Program-made: the position numbers and the translations under genes
Part shown: positions 24,677 to 34,178 of the stretch, piece after piece
Position numbering within the stretch: the stretch's first letter is position 1
How the letters are laid out: the number at the start of each line of letters is the position of its first letter
Assembly: GCA_019694655.1 (NCBI GenBank)
Contig: JAIBBN010000008.1
Coordinates: 1 to 64,000 of the forward strand
Reading direction: 5' to 3'
DNA: 64,000 nucleotides
From: Leptospirales bacterium
GTDB lineage: Bacteria; Spirochaetota; Leptospiria; Leptospirales; Leptonemataceae
The notes under the pieces: generated by a model
The model's input: only the letters and a program-made list of their open reading frames with translations
Databases searched by the model: none
Told to the model about the DNA's origin: nothing

Positions 24677-24697
24677 GCCTGGCAAATTGCGCCAGGC
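24677..24697 (+). other. Hairpin in the leader of a secreted-protein gene
   Basis: GCCTGGC (24677-24683) and GCCAGGC (24691-24697) form a perfect 7-bp stem with a 7-base loop. No T-run follows, so it is not a simple terminator. It lies about 107 bases before the next start codon in a 231-base gap that also contains the sequence TGATACTCGA twice (near 24593 and 24781). The purpose is unknown. Confidence 0.3.
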
Positions 24698-24803
24698 CGT
24701 GCTACGGAGCGCCTAAGGATCGCAGGCAGCGGCGCCGAAGCAGAGTACAACGGCAGCAAGCAGCTGGCGCCAGGCTTTTGTGATACTCGAAGGGAAAACC
24801 GGA

Positions 24804-25598
24804 ATGATGACCGCAGCCCTCAGCCTGGCTGCGGTCTTGTGTCTGAGCGCCGCGCTGCACGCCGAGAACGAACAATCCGAGGCTTCAAATGCAGCTGGGT
24901 CGGAAGCGACGCCGGCTGCGCCTGCGTCCGATGTGGCGCCGGCCGCGCCAGAAGTTCCAGGTCCGGCAGGATCCGAAGCGTCGCTCCCCTGCCCCGATCG
25001 TCGCGTCGCCTACCTTGCGCCGCCTGGCGCCCCGCCCCCCTGGACAGCGCTGCTCTGCGCATCGCAAGAGGAACTGCAGGAGAGCGTCGGCTATCGACAA
25101 AGGCATGCCGGGCCGGAAGACGATTGCTTGAACTTCTACGAACGCCGTTCCAGCCAGCAATGGCAGCTCCAGGTTTGTCGAAAGTTTTCCCTGGCGAAAC
25201 TGGACAGCTATGAGATTGTAAATCAGCGTCCGGAACTGCGGCAGCGCCTGATCTACTACAATCTGGGACCGGGCGCCAATCCCGGCGAATCTTACTGGCG
25301 CAGCGAAGAGGGCCTCAGCTGGAGAAAAATTGGCGAACAATGCGAACTTCAACTACCATTGGCGGCGGGTGCAATGAGCTGGTCGCGGGCCGAGAATTCA
25401 CGCTGTCCGATTCCCGAACAGCAGGCGGCGATTGTCGCGACTTTGCTGCGCGCCGTGGCCGAAGTCGTCGCCGCCTTGCCCGCGGCCCCGTCGCCGGCGC
25501 CGCCAAGCTCGACGGCGCCGACGCATTCGCTGTTCATTGCCCTGCTGCAGCGCTTTGAGAGCGAGGGGCTGACATTTCCGGAAGGCGCCAATCGCTGA
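24804..25598 (+). CDS. Secreted protein of unknown function
   Basis: 264 residues from the ATG at 24804, preceded by CGAAGGG; a GTG at 24780 is an alternative. The signal peptide is AALSLAAVLCLSAALHA, cut before ENEQ. Residues up to about 60 are an Ala/Pro/Glu-rich linker. The folded part has four or more cysteines (LPCPDRR, LLCASQ, DDCLNF, QVCRKF) that could pair as disulfides, and the stretch SSQQWQLQVCRKFSL. The C-terminus again becomes Ala/Pro-rich. No family recognised. The gene stands alone between two convergent or divergent neighbours. Confidence 0.6.
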   Translation: MMTAALSLAAVLCLSAALHAENEQSEASNAAGSEATPAAPASDVAPAAPEVPGPAGSEASLPCPDRRVAYLAPPGAPPPWTALLCASQEELQESVGYRQRHAGPEDDCLNFYERRSSQQWQLQVCRKFSLAKLDSYEIVNQRPELRQRLIYYNLGPGANPGESYWRSEEGLSWRKIGEQCELQLPLAAGAMSWSRAENSRCPIPEQQAAIVATLLRAVAEVVAALPAAPSPAPPSSTAPTHSLFIALLQRFESEGLTFPEGANR

Positions 25599-25625
25599 GG
25601 ACTGACGGGCCACGTTTGCATCGAT

Positions 25626-26342
25626 CTAGCGGGGCGCCGAGGCCGGACGTTGCAACACCTGCAATGTTTCGCTGCCATAGTTTTCGACAAAGGCATTCTG
25701 CGCCGCAATCAGACTGCGACCGCTCATTCGATAACAGGACGGTCCCTCGCCCGTCGCAACCTGGAAGTCGGAATGCTCCACCTGAAAACAAATCATCCGA
25801 TCCTGCAGCTTCCAGCGTCCGTTGAGCGCCCCACAGGAACAGCCGCTGATATCGCAGCCGCCAAACAGGCGCGCTGTAAATCGGCCGTCGGCATCGATGG
25901 CGATGTTGCTTTGCACGCCTTCGCAGAGGTTGCGACCGTTCCAGACGCCCAGGTAGCGCTCGCGCAGCTGATCGGGCGGCGATTCGGAGACCGCGGCGAC
26001 CAGGTAGCCGCCAAAAACCCAACCCTCCTGTCCCTGATAGCGTACCTGCATCCATGGCGCCGTGATGCCATCGACGGTGATCGACTCCTGGCTCTTGCTC
26101 AAGACCGTCAGCTCGGCATTGAAGGGAATCACCGCCAGGGTTTCCGAATCAGAACGCGGCGCCAAACGCAGGCGCAGTCCGGAGCGAGCCGAACTGTACA
26201 TTGTGGCGGACGCTGCGCTGGAATCAGCGGGCGGCCGGCGGCAGTCCAGCGCCAGAGCAAGAATTGCCAGCAGTGAGAACAGGCAAATCCACGCCGCTGC
26301 CTGACGGCAGTTCGCAACCCTAGAGCCGACTGGAAATAGCAA
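25626..26342 (-). CDS. SH3b-domain envelope protein
   Basis: 238 residues from a TTG at 26342, which overlaps the end of the glycosyltransferase gene; the frame extends further upstream only as an out-of-frame shadow of that gene. An N-terminal hydrophobic segment (AAWICLFSLLAILALALDC) may be a signal or lipoprotein anchor ending at a cysteine. Residues 48-112 are a bacterial SH3 domain (LRLRLAPRSDSETLAVIPFN ... WMQVRYQGQEGWVFGGYL). The C-terminal part with several cysteines (GGCDISGCSC) reads NGRWKLQDRMICFQV and resembles a small lipocalin-like barrel. SH3b domains typically bind cell-wall peptides. Start uncertain. Confidence 0.65.
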   Translation of the reverse strand: MLFPVGSRVANCRQAAAWICLFSLLAILALALDCRRPPADSSAASATMYSSARSGLRLRLAPRSDSETLAVIPFNAELTVLSKSQESITVDGITAPWMQVRYQGQEGWVFGGYLVAAVSESPPDQLRERYLGVWNGRNLCEGVQSNIAIDADGRFTARLFGGCDISGCSCGALNGRWKLQDRMICFQVEHSDFQVATGEGPSCYRMSGRSLIAAQNAFVENYGSETLQVLQRPASAPR

Positions 26343-27465
26343 AGCAGGTGCGCTCGAAGTCAAATTCGCTGCGGGCAATATCTCGCGCATTCTTTCCAAG
26401 CTGATAGCGCAGTCGCTCGCTGGCAACCAGCTGTTCCATACGCTCGGCAATCTCCGCAACATTTCCAGCTTCGACGACAAATCCAGAGACGCCGTGCCGA
26501 ACAATTTCCTCAACGCCGCCCAGACGGCCGGCCAGGGAAGGCAGCCCAAGCCATGCCGCCTCCATAAACACTGCGCCCAGCGTCTCAACATCATCCTCCC
26601 GAACGCTTCCCGGCTGCAGGATCACATCGGCTCTCTGCAAAACGGCATAGAGTGTTGCGTCCGGCAGGAAGCCGGTCATGCTGGCCATCGATTCCAATCC
26701 CTGCAGTCGAATGATCTCTTGCAAGTAGATGTACTCCGGGCCGGAACCCACAATCAGAAAATGCATGCGGTTGGCCAGGCCGCGCAGTCGCTGGAGAGCT
26801 TGCAACGCGTAGTCGAAGCCTTTGCGCGGCAGCAGCGGCCCGAGTCCGACAAAGAGCGTACGATCGCCGATGCGCGCCGCCAGATCCTCAGGCAGCTTGC
26901 TGCGTTTGCGCACGGGCCAACGCGGCTCGAAGCCCGGTGGAGCAACGATCAAACGATCCTCGCGCACGCCAAAGCTGCGCGCATCGCGGGCGATGAATCT
27001 TGCTACCGTAAATACGTTGCGTGCATTCTGGACCAGACGACGCTCAGGAAAATTCAGAAAACCCAGCCGAGTGCGCAAGTCTCCGCCATTCAAAAAAACC
27101 GAATAGGGAATACTGAGCCCCGTGGCGGCGCGCGCAAAGAGCACGGAACTGCCGCTGAGATCTGCCAGCAAGACATGTTCGGAGCGCAATTGCTCCAGTA
27201 AAGCGCGGGCCTCTGCCAGATCCTCGCGCGCCCTTCGCAGTTGCGACCAGCGCGATTTGCTTCTGCTGCGCCGAATGATGCGGTAGCCCTCGCCAGCATC
27301 AAACCTTTCAATTTCCTCCGCCGCAACCAGCGCGCCGCCAGCCTCACGCGTAACAATTACCGCGACATCATCCGCCGCCCAACGTCTGGCAATGCCCGTA
27401 AACAAGCCTTCGAGACCGCCCGGTTCCGGACGAAAATAGTCGGTAACTAGCGCAATGCGCTTCAT
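26320..27465 (-). CDS. Glycosyltransferase family 4 enzyme
   Basis: 381 residues of GT-B fold. The N-terminal domain opens with IALVTDYFRPEPGGLEGLF, the usual donor/acceptor loop. The C-terminal domain carries LFVGLGPLLPRKGFDYALQA, FLIVGSGPEY, DVILQPGSVREDDVETLGAVFMEA (the EX7E element with the two conserved glutamates) and GVSGFVVEAGN. It would transfer a sugar from a nucleotide donor to a glycan or lipid on the cytoplasmic face of the membrane. There are no further polysaccharide genes nearby, so the acceptor is unknown. The gene is divergent from the large surface operon, with a hairpin between them. Confidence 0.9.
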   Translation of the reverse strand: MKRIALVTDYFRPEPGGLEGLFTGIARRWAADDVAVIVTREAGGALVAAEEIERFDAGEGYRIIRRSRSKSRWSQLRRAREDLAEARALLEQLRSEHVLLADLSGSSVLFARAATGLSIPYSVFLNGGDLRTRLGFLNFPERRLVQNARNVFTVARFIARDARSFGVREDRLIVAPPGFEPRWPVRKRSKLPEDLAARIGDRTLFVGLGPLLPRKGFDYALQALQRLRGLANRMHFLIVGSGPEYIYLQEIIRLQGLESMASMTGFLPDATLYAVLQRADVILQPGSVREDDVETLGAVFMEAAWLGLPSLAGRLGGVEEIVRHGVSGFVVEAGNVAEIAERMEQLVASERLRYQLGKNARDIARSEFDFERTCFAISSRL

Positions 27466-27469
27466 AAAG

Positions 27470-27497
27470 GAAGCCGCGCACGGCGAACCGTGGCTTC
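27470..27497. other. Hairpin immediately upstream of the glycosyltransferase start codon
   Basis: CACGG/CCGTG around a CGAA loop plus an outer GAAGC/GCTTC pair form about ten base pairs with a small bulge. On the minus strand the hairpin ends about four bases before the ATG at 27465, where a ribosome-binding site should sit, and no Shine-Dalgarno sequence is visible. It could hide or position the start. It also lies in the leader of the divergent operon. Confidence 0.35.
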
Positions 27498-27636
27498 AAA
27501 TCCGGGCAGGGGCGCAATCCGCACCATGTCGTCAATTCATCGACGCCATCCAAAGCGGCAAGTCCAAATCCGCGCACAGCGCTGCCGGCGCTGGGAAAAG
27601 AGCGGAACAACGCCTGCAGAATCGACAGCCGACGGC

Positions 27637-29892
27637 ATGCAGACCTCAATCGTTGGCCTTCGCCGTTTGCAGCCATCGCATCGAAGCTTTCCAGATCGTG
27701 CGACCTGCCTTGCGCTGCTACTGCTGGCGACAGCAATCCAAATGAATGCATGCGCGGCATCGGATCGGCTGCCGGCATTGCTGCCCTCTGGCGGCGGCGC
27801 CCAGGCGTTCAGCATCGACTATGCCGGCCCTCTGCCTGAGCTGGATTCAATTTCAATCAATCCCGCTTGCCAGACGGAAAGCATTGTGGCCTTCGGCGAT
27901 GCACCCGGTCAGCCTTCTTTGCAATTTCACGACGGCGAGCTCTGCGTCGAGAGCCAGAGGCGCGGCTGGTTTGATCTGGAACGTGGATTGCGCTGGCGGC
28001 TGCGACTTTCAGATCTCAGCGACGCTAACGCGTTGCAACTGCAGCTCCTGTTCGCTTCAGAGCCATCCGCCTTTTCGCCGCGCATACTTGGCCAGGGCTG
28101 GGAGGCCGGAGAATACAGCAGTTCTGAACTGCGATCCCAGCTTGGGGACCTGATTGCCGTCGCCGATGGTCGGCGCGCCTTGCTCAACGACTTCCAGCCG
28201 GCGCAACTTTATCTGAGCTACGCGGCCGCCGATCCCGAATCGCTACACTTTTTAGCCCGGCGTTTTGCACGGGCTGAATTTTTGATTCTGGCAGGAACTA
28301 CGGACCTGGCGCTTGTATATCCCCGCGCCGAACAAAGGCAGCGCCTTGTCGGGTGGATTTTACATAATCCTGCAGTTGCGCAAGCCGCCGCCGCAGCATT
28401 GCAGGGGGCGCCAGCGCGCAACAGCGCGTTGCTGGCCGCCGCGGCAAGCAATCTGGCGCACGTCAGCGAACTGCGCTTTGCGTCGCAAAGCGACGGACCG
28501 CTTCTTGAAATTTCCAGCGAGGATCGCGACACGCGCTTCGATCAACTGCTGATCCTGGATGATGGCGCCTATCAGCTACGAATATCGCGTTTTCTCTTTT
28601 CACATAGCGCCGAATTGGTCGACGATGTCTATTCGGACTTTCGCCTCAGTCGCAATGCCGCCTTGCCATCGCTTGGCTTTCAATTCGACAGCGCCGCTGC
28701 ACGGGTCGTCGGTTGCTCGGCGCAGCGCAGCTGCTTGCGACTGACTGCGTCCGAATCTTTTCAACCGGCCTTGCGCGCCGTCGGCGACCGATTCCCAGGC
28801 AATCCAGGCATCAACGCAGCGCTACTGGATACCGAAACTGCCGCGGCGTCGCCCTTCGATTGCGGCCTTGATGACGTTCTGCTGAGCGAATGGAATCCAC
28901 TGGCCCTGCGCCGCAGCGGAATGAGCGGCGATGCCGGCGGAAAGTTTATAGAACTTAAGTATCTGAGGGTCTGCAATCCGCGCCGCTTGCTGCTACGGGC
29001 CGGCTTACGCCTCTTTTCCTTGCAAGGAGCGCGCCTCGGCGATCGCGAATTGCTGGCCGCCGCGCAGGCGCCCTTCCTGCAAGAGGCTACGATTGATTCG
29101 CGCCTGCGCAGCCTGAACTGGCAAGAGCCCCTGGCGCTGGTCGATCTGGCCGGGCAACGAGAGAAGGCGCTTTTTGTTCCGGACGCTTCCCAGTGGTTGG
29201 GCGGCGCCGATGCGCAAACTCTGGGGCTGCGTTCTTTGCATTCGCTGTGTCCATGCGTCTGCGGTCTGTGCGCCCACGGCCTGCAGAGCCTGGGACTGCG
29301 CCCTGACTATGCAAACGAGCAGGCCATGAGCCCGGGATTTGCCAGCGATTCGGAACAGGCCGCGCCAGAATCATGCCGCCTGCCGCTTGCAATTCGGGAA
29401 ATCCTGCCGCAGGGCTCGCGCCTGGACGACGGCAGCCTGCGCGCCGCTGACGAATTTGTTGAAATCGCCTTTGCCGCCGCAATCGAGGAGCGCGCGGCGC
29501 GGCCGTTGTTGCAACTGCTTATCCTTAGCGGCGAGCAGCTAGTGAACGGCTACCTTCTGCCGGCGCCGGGCGCAATTGAACTTTTTGCAGTGGGTCGAGG
29601 CGTTCCCGCCTGCTTCGCTCCGGATCAATGGCTTTCGGCGCCCAACCTGCGCTTGCCGGACGGCGCCGCAGATTACGAACTGCGCATGGGAGAATCAGTT
29701 GAGCGAGTTCAACTGAATAGCGCCGACTACTTGACGCTGGTCGGCGACGGATTGCGTCGCAGCTGGGCAAGGTTCGACGCCATCCCTGGCGAGCGCTGGG
29801 CGGCGCACGGGGCTTCTCCTCATTCCGCCTGTGGGCGCTATACGCAAGCCAGCGCTGGCTTTGCGAACCAGGCTGCAGGAACGCTGCCATGA
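27637..29892 (+). CDS. Large exported protein with two lamin-tail-like modules
   Basis: 751 residues from the ATG at 27637; an upstream ATG at 27526 is possible. A hydrophobic export segment (CLALLLLATAIQMNAC) starts near residue 24. The long middle part has no recognisable domain. Two modules in the C-terminal half look like lamin-tail domains: the first opens VLLSEWNPLAL with GKFIELKYL and ends in SPGFAS; the second opens LAIREILPQGS with DEFVEIAF and ends in SAGFANQ. A cysteine-rich knot (CPCVCGLC) separates them. Lamin-tail domains are common in exported bacterial proteins and are often found with nucleases. The stop overlaps the next start (ATGA). Confidence 0.6.
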   Translation: MQTSIVGLRRLQPSHRSFPDRATCLALLLLATAIQMNACAASDRLPALLPSGGGAQAFSIDYAGPLPELDSISINPACQTESIVAFGDAPGQPSLQFHDGELCVESQRRGWFDLERGLRWRLRLSDLSDANALQLQLLFASEPSAFSPRILGQGWEAGEYSSSELRSQLGDLIAVADGRRALLNDFQPAQLYLSYAAADPESLHFLARRFARAEFLILAGTTDLALVYPRAEQRQRLVGWILHNPAVAQAAAAALQGAPARNSALLAAAASNLAHVSELRFASQSDGPLLEISSEDRDTRFDQLLILDDGAYQLRISRFLFSHSAELVDDVYSDFRLSRNAALPSLGFQFDSAAARVVGCSAQRSCLRLTASESFQPALRAVGDRFPGNPGINAALLDTETAAASPFDCGLDDVLLSEWNPLALRRSGMSGDAGGKFIELKYLRVCNPRRLLLRAGLRLFSLQGARLGDRELLAAAQAPFLQEATIDSRLRSLNWQEPLALVDLAGQREKALFVPDASQWLGGADAQTLGLRSLHSLCPCVCGLCAHGLQSLGLRPDYANEQAMSPGFASDSEQAAPESCRLPLAIREILPQGSRLDDGSLRAADEFVEIAFAAAIEERAARPLLQLLILSGEQLVNGYLLPAPGAIELFAVGRGVPACFAPDQWLSAPNLRLPDGAADYELRMGESVERVQLNSADYLTLVGDGLRRSWARFDAIPGERWAAHGASPHSACGRYTQASAGFANQAAGTLP

Positions 29893-31430
29893 GCCGGCGT
29901 TCTTGGCCGTCGATCATTGCATTTGCCGCTGCAATGCTGGCGACAATGTTTCCAGCTACGTTGAGCGCGCAGGAGGAAGATCGGCGCCTGCAGCTGGAAC
30001 TTTTTGCACTGGCTCAGATCAGCGCCCAACGCTACCTGCCGCCGCTGGCTGATGCCGCTGCATTGCAACCGCCTCGCCGCCGTTCGCGCCTGGATCACGG
30101 CCAGTCCGCCGGACTGCAAATGTATGCCGCGCGGCGCGCAGGGGAAGAGCCCGGTCCCATATTGCATGCCGATCTGGCCGTTTTTGTCGTTCTGGGCAGA
30201 GCGCTCTACATCGATCCAGCTCACGGCGACGCCCACGGAGGCGATCGGCCGCTGGAAATAGTTCCTGGAAATCAATTGTATGGAGGATTCGACTTTGCTC
30301 CAGGCGTTGACACCGAGGCCTCGCTGCTGCTGGGCCGGTTGACCTCCCGCGACGCGCTGGATAACAGCCTGCTTGGCGCCCACGGCTCGCTCACCGGGAT
30401 TCATGCCAACTTTTGCGTCGGCGATCTTCTCTATTTGCGGGTGGCGCCGCTTCATCGGCCGGAGCTTGCCGGCGCATACCTGCTGAGCTCGGGCGGCGGA
30501 CAACAGCAACTCTATGCCCCGCTTCGTTTTCGGCGCAGTTTCCAAAATGCTGCAGCCGATGCGCGCTCCTATGGCTACCGCGCTGAGTTGGTTCTGGGCA
30601 ATGAATATCGCCTTGCCCTGGGCTACGGCGTCAACCGGCAAAATCGAGAGCCGGCCTCGGCGGAGGAGGCCGCTGCGCAGAGGCCGGCGGCCGCCAACAA
30701 TGCCGCCTTGCCCATCGATCGTATCGAATACGCCAGCATTGGACTTGGCCTGGATCACCGCTCGTCACTGAATCTGCAGCTGGGACTTAGCTACGAAAAT
30801 ACACGCGGCGACTACGCCTCAGCCTTGTGGAATGAGCAGAATCGCCCGGTGGAGCGCATCGAGGGCGCCGCCATGAGATGGTTGAGCTACATCAAATATT
30901 CGGAATTCTATGGATCATTCAGCGCTTTGCTGCCGACTCCTGCCGATCAGCGCTCAGGTTCGCAGCCGCAGAGTTCTGAACGCAGCGGCTATGTTGGCTT
31001 CGGCGGCGAAAGCGGCGGAGGCGGGCTGCTTGGCGCCTCGCTGGATATGCGGCCCTGGGCCGAGCTTTGCAGCTCTGCCGATTCCTGCGCCGGTCTTCGT
31101 CGCAGCGGCGAAGAAACTAGCTACCGACTGCCGTCCTTCGAACTACAGCTTGAGCTGGGTTATGAGGCCGCTAGCGGCGGCGCCGCTCTCGCGGCTCACG
31201 GACTGATTCCGCTGGCCGCAGCCCGTCCGGGGGCCAACCGCTTTCGGCTGCTGCGGGCTGACCCTGAAGCGCCGCGATTTGGCGAACTGGAACTGCGCCT
31301 GTGGCGTTCGCTGCAGAGCGACTACAAGATGAGCCTGCACTACGTGCGCAGCTACCGCCGCTACGGACGGCGCGGAAAGCGCGAGCTGATGGGCGAAAGT
31401 CTATCCTTTTCGCTGGAGGCCCGATTGTGA
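29889..31430 (+). CDS. Outer-membrane beta-barrel-like protein
   Basis: 513 residues; the ATG overlaps the previous stop by four bases. Signal peptide AAAMLATMFPATLSAQ. The mature protein alternates short amphipathic strands with Gly/Ser-rich turns throughout, for example RAELVLGNEYRLALGYGVN, SLNLQLGLSYENTRGDY and YKMSLHYVRSYRRYG, and ends ESLSFSLEARL, a plausible last strand with a C-terminal leucine. This is the look of an outer-membrane barrel of about 16 or more strands. No specific porin or transporter family can be named. It is the middle gene of a three-gene coupled unit. Confidence 0.6.
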   Translation: MSRRSWPSIIAFAAAMLATMFPATLSAQEEDRRLQLELFALAQISAQRYLPPLADAAALQPPRRRSRLDHGQSAGLQMYAARRAGEEPGPILHADLAVFVVLGRALYIDPAHGDAHGGDRPLEIVPGNQLYGGFDFAPGVDTEASLLLGRLTSRDALDNSLLGAHGSLTGIHANFCVGDLLYLRVAPLHRPELAGAYLLSSGGGQQQLYAPLRFRRSFQNAAADARSYGYRAELVLGNEYRLALGYGVNRQNREPASAEEAAAQRPAAANNAALPIDRIEYASIGLGLDHRSSLNLQLGLSYENTRGDYASALWNEQNRPVERIEGAAMRWLSYIKYSEFYGSFSALLPTPADQRSGSQPQSSERSGYVGFGGESGGGGLLGASLDMRPWAELCSSADSCAGLRRSGEETSYRLPSFELQLELGYEAASGGAALAAHGLIPLAAARPGANRFRLLRADPEAPRFGELELRLWRSLQSDYKMSLHYVRSYRRYGRRGKRELMGESLSFSLEARL

Positions 31431-33112
31431 TCGCCTGTCAGAAGCGAATCCTATTTTCTGCCGCGGCTTTTTTCGCGGCGCTTTCCTGCGATGCCAGCAG
31501 CGGCGAGTCATTGCTGCCATTTTTAGTGCCGCCGCCAACTCGCTATCTCTTTACGCGTCCGGAAGAAGAGGCCAGCGACGTGCAACGCAATGCCGCGCGC
31601 GACCAATTGCTCCATTGGATCGACGGAGCGGAGCGCGAGATCGAGTTACGCAGCTTTGGCCTGGATGAAACTGAAATTCTGGCCGCCCTGCAGCGCGCGG
31701 CGGACCGCGGCGTCGAGCTGCACATCGTGGGCGATCGCCAGATCGATCATAGCGCTCTGATTGCACGTCGTTTGCCGCTGGAGCTTCGCGATCGCTCTGG
31801 ACTGCAGCACATCAAACTGGCGCTGATCGATCGCCGCTTGCTCTTTGTCGGCACTGGCAATTTCACGCGCAGCGATTTCTTCTATAGCTACAACGGCTTT
31901 ATCGCCACGGCAATCGATCCCCAATCGGCGGCGCAGATACTCGATGCTCTGCGCGAAACCAATGGATCGCCACTGCAGGTTCCCATTCCAGGCGGGCGAA
32001 TGCTATTTGCGCCGCGGGGCGGCGCGTTGATTCAATTCTTGCTGGCAGAAGCTATCGCTTCTGCCGGCCAGGACATTCGATTGCTGCAATTTGCGCACAG
32101 CGATCGCGCCTTGAGTGCAGCGCTGCAGGAGGCCGCAGCCCGCGGCGTTCGCCTGGATCTGATTTACGACGACGAGGGCAACGACGGACAGCTGCCCGAC
32201 GATGCGCAGGGCGCCTTGATCAACGCCGGACTTGGCCTGAGCGCATCCGTCGTACGCCTGGAAGGAGCGCGGCGCCTGCTTGCCATCGATGGCGTGCAGC
32301 ATGGCGGGCACCTGCATCACAAGACGCTGCTGATCGATGATCAGCGTGTGCTGAGCGGCAGCTACAATTGGTCCGTGGCGGCGCGAGATCAAAACGCCGA
32401 AGTCCTGCTGGATCTGGTCGACCCGCTGGCCGTGCAGGCCTTTGCCGCCGAATTCCGGCGCATTGCCGATCGCTCGCGCACTCTGCCTCGCCCGCCCTTC
32501 GCACCGCCTGCCCCTGAGGAAGATGCGCTGGAGTGCGCCGCCGATGAAGTCTGCGCTCCACCCGGCGCGCTGCAGATGGCCAGCGGCGGCGGCAGCGGCC
32601 CCTGGCGCGCGATCTGCGTGCTACCGCTGGAGAATGGACGGGCTTCGCGGCGCTGCCTCGCTGCTTCGTTGGGCGCCCTGCCAGAACTGGTCGGGCTGCA
32701 GGCGGCAGAGTGGATCGCCGCTCTGCCTGGCGGCGTTGTGCGGAGGCATCGCGGGGCGCTGTCGCTGCCCTGCATTCGCGCTGCAGATTGCAAGGCGGCG
32801 CCGCTGCTTGCCAGCGGCGCATCATCGGGTTGGATCTGGCTCTCGCCAGAGGCGCCGCGCTATGTTGCGCTGCAATTTCTTGGCGCCCATACAATCAGCG
32901 AGTGGGAGGCCCCGCTCAGCCAGAATGATGGACTGCTGCGCTTCAGCGCAAAGAGCGGCGACCTGATTGTCTTCTTGCGTCGCGCCGACGGCGCCATTGA
33001 CGTGGGCGCATTGCGTTCGGGCGTGGCTGTAGATCCGGATTTACTATTGTGGTCGCAACTGCTGCCGCTCAGCGGCGGTCCAAGCTTGCAATGGCTTCCT
33101 GATCAGGGATGA
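31427..33112 (+). CDS. Phospholipase D-family lipoprotein, possible nuclease
   Basis: 561 residues from the GTG at 31427, which overlaps the previous stop (GTGA). The longer in-frame start at 31301 would lack a signal. The lipoprotein signal ends in FAALSC (Cys21). Two complete HKD motifs are present: HIKLALID at His128, followed by GTGNFTRSD, and HHKTLLID at His297, followed by SGSYNWS. These form one active site in phospholipase D-superfamily enzymes, which include phospholipases, cardiolipin synthases and nucleases. The spacing and the GxxNxT/S tails fit the nuclease-like group. About 190 C-terminal residues contain several cysteines and no known domain. Confidence 0.85.
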   Translation: MIACQKRILFSAAAFFAALSCDASSGESLLPFLVPPPTRYLFTRPEEEASDVQRNAARDQLLHWIDGAEREIELRSFGLDETEILAALQRAADRGVELHIVGDRQIDHSALIARRLPLELRDRSGLQHIKLALIDRRLLFVGTGNFTRSDFFYSYNGFIATAIDPQSAAQILDALRETNGSPLQVPIPGGRMLFAPRGGALIQFLLAEAIASAGQDIRLLQFAHSDRALSAALQEAAARGVRLDLIYDDEGNDGQLPDDAQGALINAGLGLSASVVRLEGARRLLAIDGVQHGGHLHHKTLLIDDQRVLSGSYNWSVAARDQNAEVLLDLVDPLAVQAFAAEFRRIADRSRTLPRPPFAPPAPEEDALECAADEVCAPPGALQMASGGGSGPWRAICVLPLENGRASRRCLAASLGALPELVGLQAAEWIAALPGGVVRRHRGALSLPCIRAADCKAAPLLASGASSGWIWLSPEAPRYVALQFLGAHTISEWEAPLSQNDGLLRFSAKSGDLIVFLRRADGAIDVGALRSGVAVDPDLLLWSQLLPLSGGPSLQWLPDQG

Positions 33113-34053
33113 GCGTTGTCCCGTCCGTCCAGCAGACAACGTTCGCCGCTTCGTTCAACCTCAATGGTGGTATGGCTGATGGAATGTTCCTCGAGCGTCT
33201 CACGAATGTGAGCCTTTACCTTGCATACGCGATCCATACTGGCATTGGCGGCAACGACAACGTGCGTGGTCAGTACATTGTAAGCGCCATCCAACGACCA
33301 CAGATGCGTGCCATGGATCGACTCAACGCCCGGGGCGGAGCGGATTTGCGCTTCGATGGCCTCAATCTGCAACTGGCCGGGCGTACCCTGTAAGAAAATG
33401 CGCGCCACGCCCCACAGCAAACGGGCGACGCCAATCAGAATGAAAGCATTGAAAGCGATCGCCAGCAGCGGATCGAGCAGCGGAAAATCGACAAAGTGCA
33501 TTACCAGTGCGGCCAGCAATACGGCTGCCCATCCCAGCAGGTCCTCCATCATATGCCAGCCAGCCATGCGTTCATTCATGCTACGACCGCGCCGCAGTCG
33601 CAGCGCCGCCGCGCCGTTGAAAAGTACGCCCAGAACAGCAAGTACGATCATTCCTTCCGCGTGAACGGGAGCAGGATGCAACAAACGTGGTATCGCCTGG
33701 CTCAAAATAAAAATTGATCCGCCAAGCAAGATGACGCCATTGATCAACGCCGCCAGCAGGGAAAAGCGTCGATAGCCGTAGCTGAATGTGCGATCCTTCT
33801 GCCGCCGTGACAGACGCTGCATGCCCAGAGCCAGGGCGAGGGCCAGCACATCGCCAAAGTCATGCAAAGCATCGGAAAGAATTGCAACGCTGTTGGTCCA
33901 CAGGCCGCCGACGATCTCGATGATCGAGAAGCAAAGGTTGATCGCCAGCGCCAGCAGAAGGTTGCGCTCCGTCGAGGCATGATGTTCCAGACCGGAATGG
34001 CCATGGCCGGCATGATGCATATGATGTGGAAGATGGCTGCTGCTATCTGGCAT
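33103..34053 (-). CDS. Cation diffusion facilitator (zinc exporter)
   Basis: 316 residues with a His-rich N-terminus (HHMHHAGHGH) that may sense or buffer metal. Six membrane helices lie between residues 30 and 205. Transport-site residues are visible as SDALHDFGDVLAL in the second helix and HMMEDLLGWAAV in the fifth, the HxxxD pattern of CDF proteins such as CzcD and ZitB. The cytosolic C-terminal domain (VESIHGTHLWSLDGAYNVLT ... HTTIEVE) is the usual metal-sensing dimer module. It would export Zn2+ (perhaps also Cd2+ or Co2+) in exchange for protons. Its last bases overlap the convergent phospholipase D-like gene by 10. Confidence 0.93.
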   Translation of the reverse strand: MPDSSSHLPHHMHHAGHGHSGLEHHASTERNLLLALAINLCFSIIEIVGGLWTNSVAILSDALHDFGDVLALALALGMQRLSRRQKDRTFSYGYRRFSLLAALINGVILLGGSIFILSQAIPRLLHPAPVHAEGMIVLAVLGVLFNGAAALRLRRGRSMNERMAGWHMMEDLLGWAAVLLAALVMHFVDFPLLDPLLAIAFNAFILIGVARLLWGVARIFLQGTPGQLQIEAIEAQIRSAPGVESIHGTHLWSLDGAYNVLTTHVVVAANASMDRVCKVKAHIRETLEEHSISHTTIEVERSGERCLLDGRDNAHP

Positions 34054-34178
34054 GATTCGCTAGGCCCGGCCAAATCCTCTGGCGCATAGCCCGCCGCAAA
34101 GCAATGGAGCGCCAGCCAGGACAAGAAGCGCACTTGGGCTGCGCTTCGTCACGTCCGATATTGAGTCTGTGAACTGCC

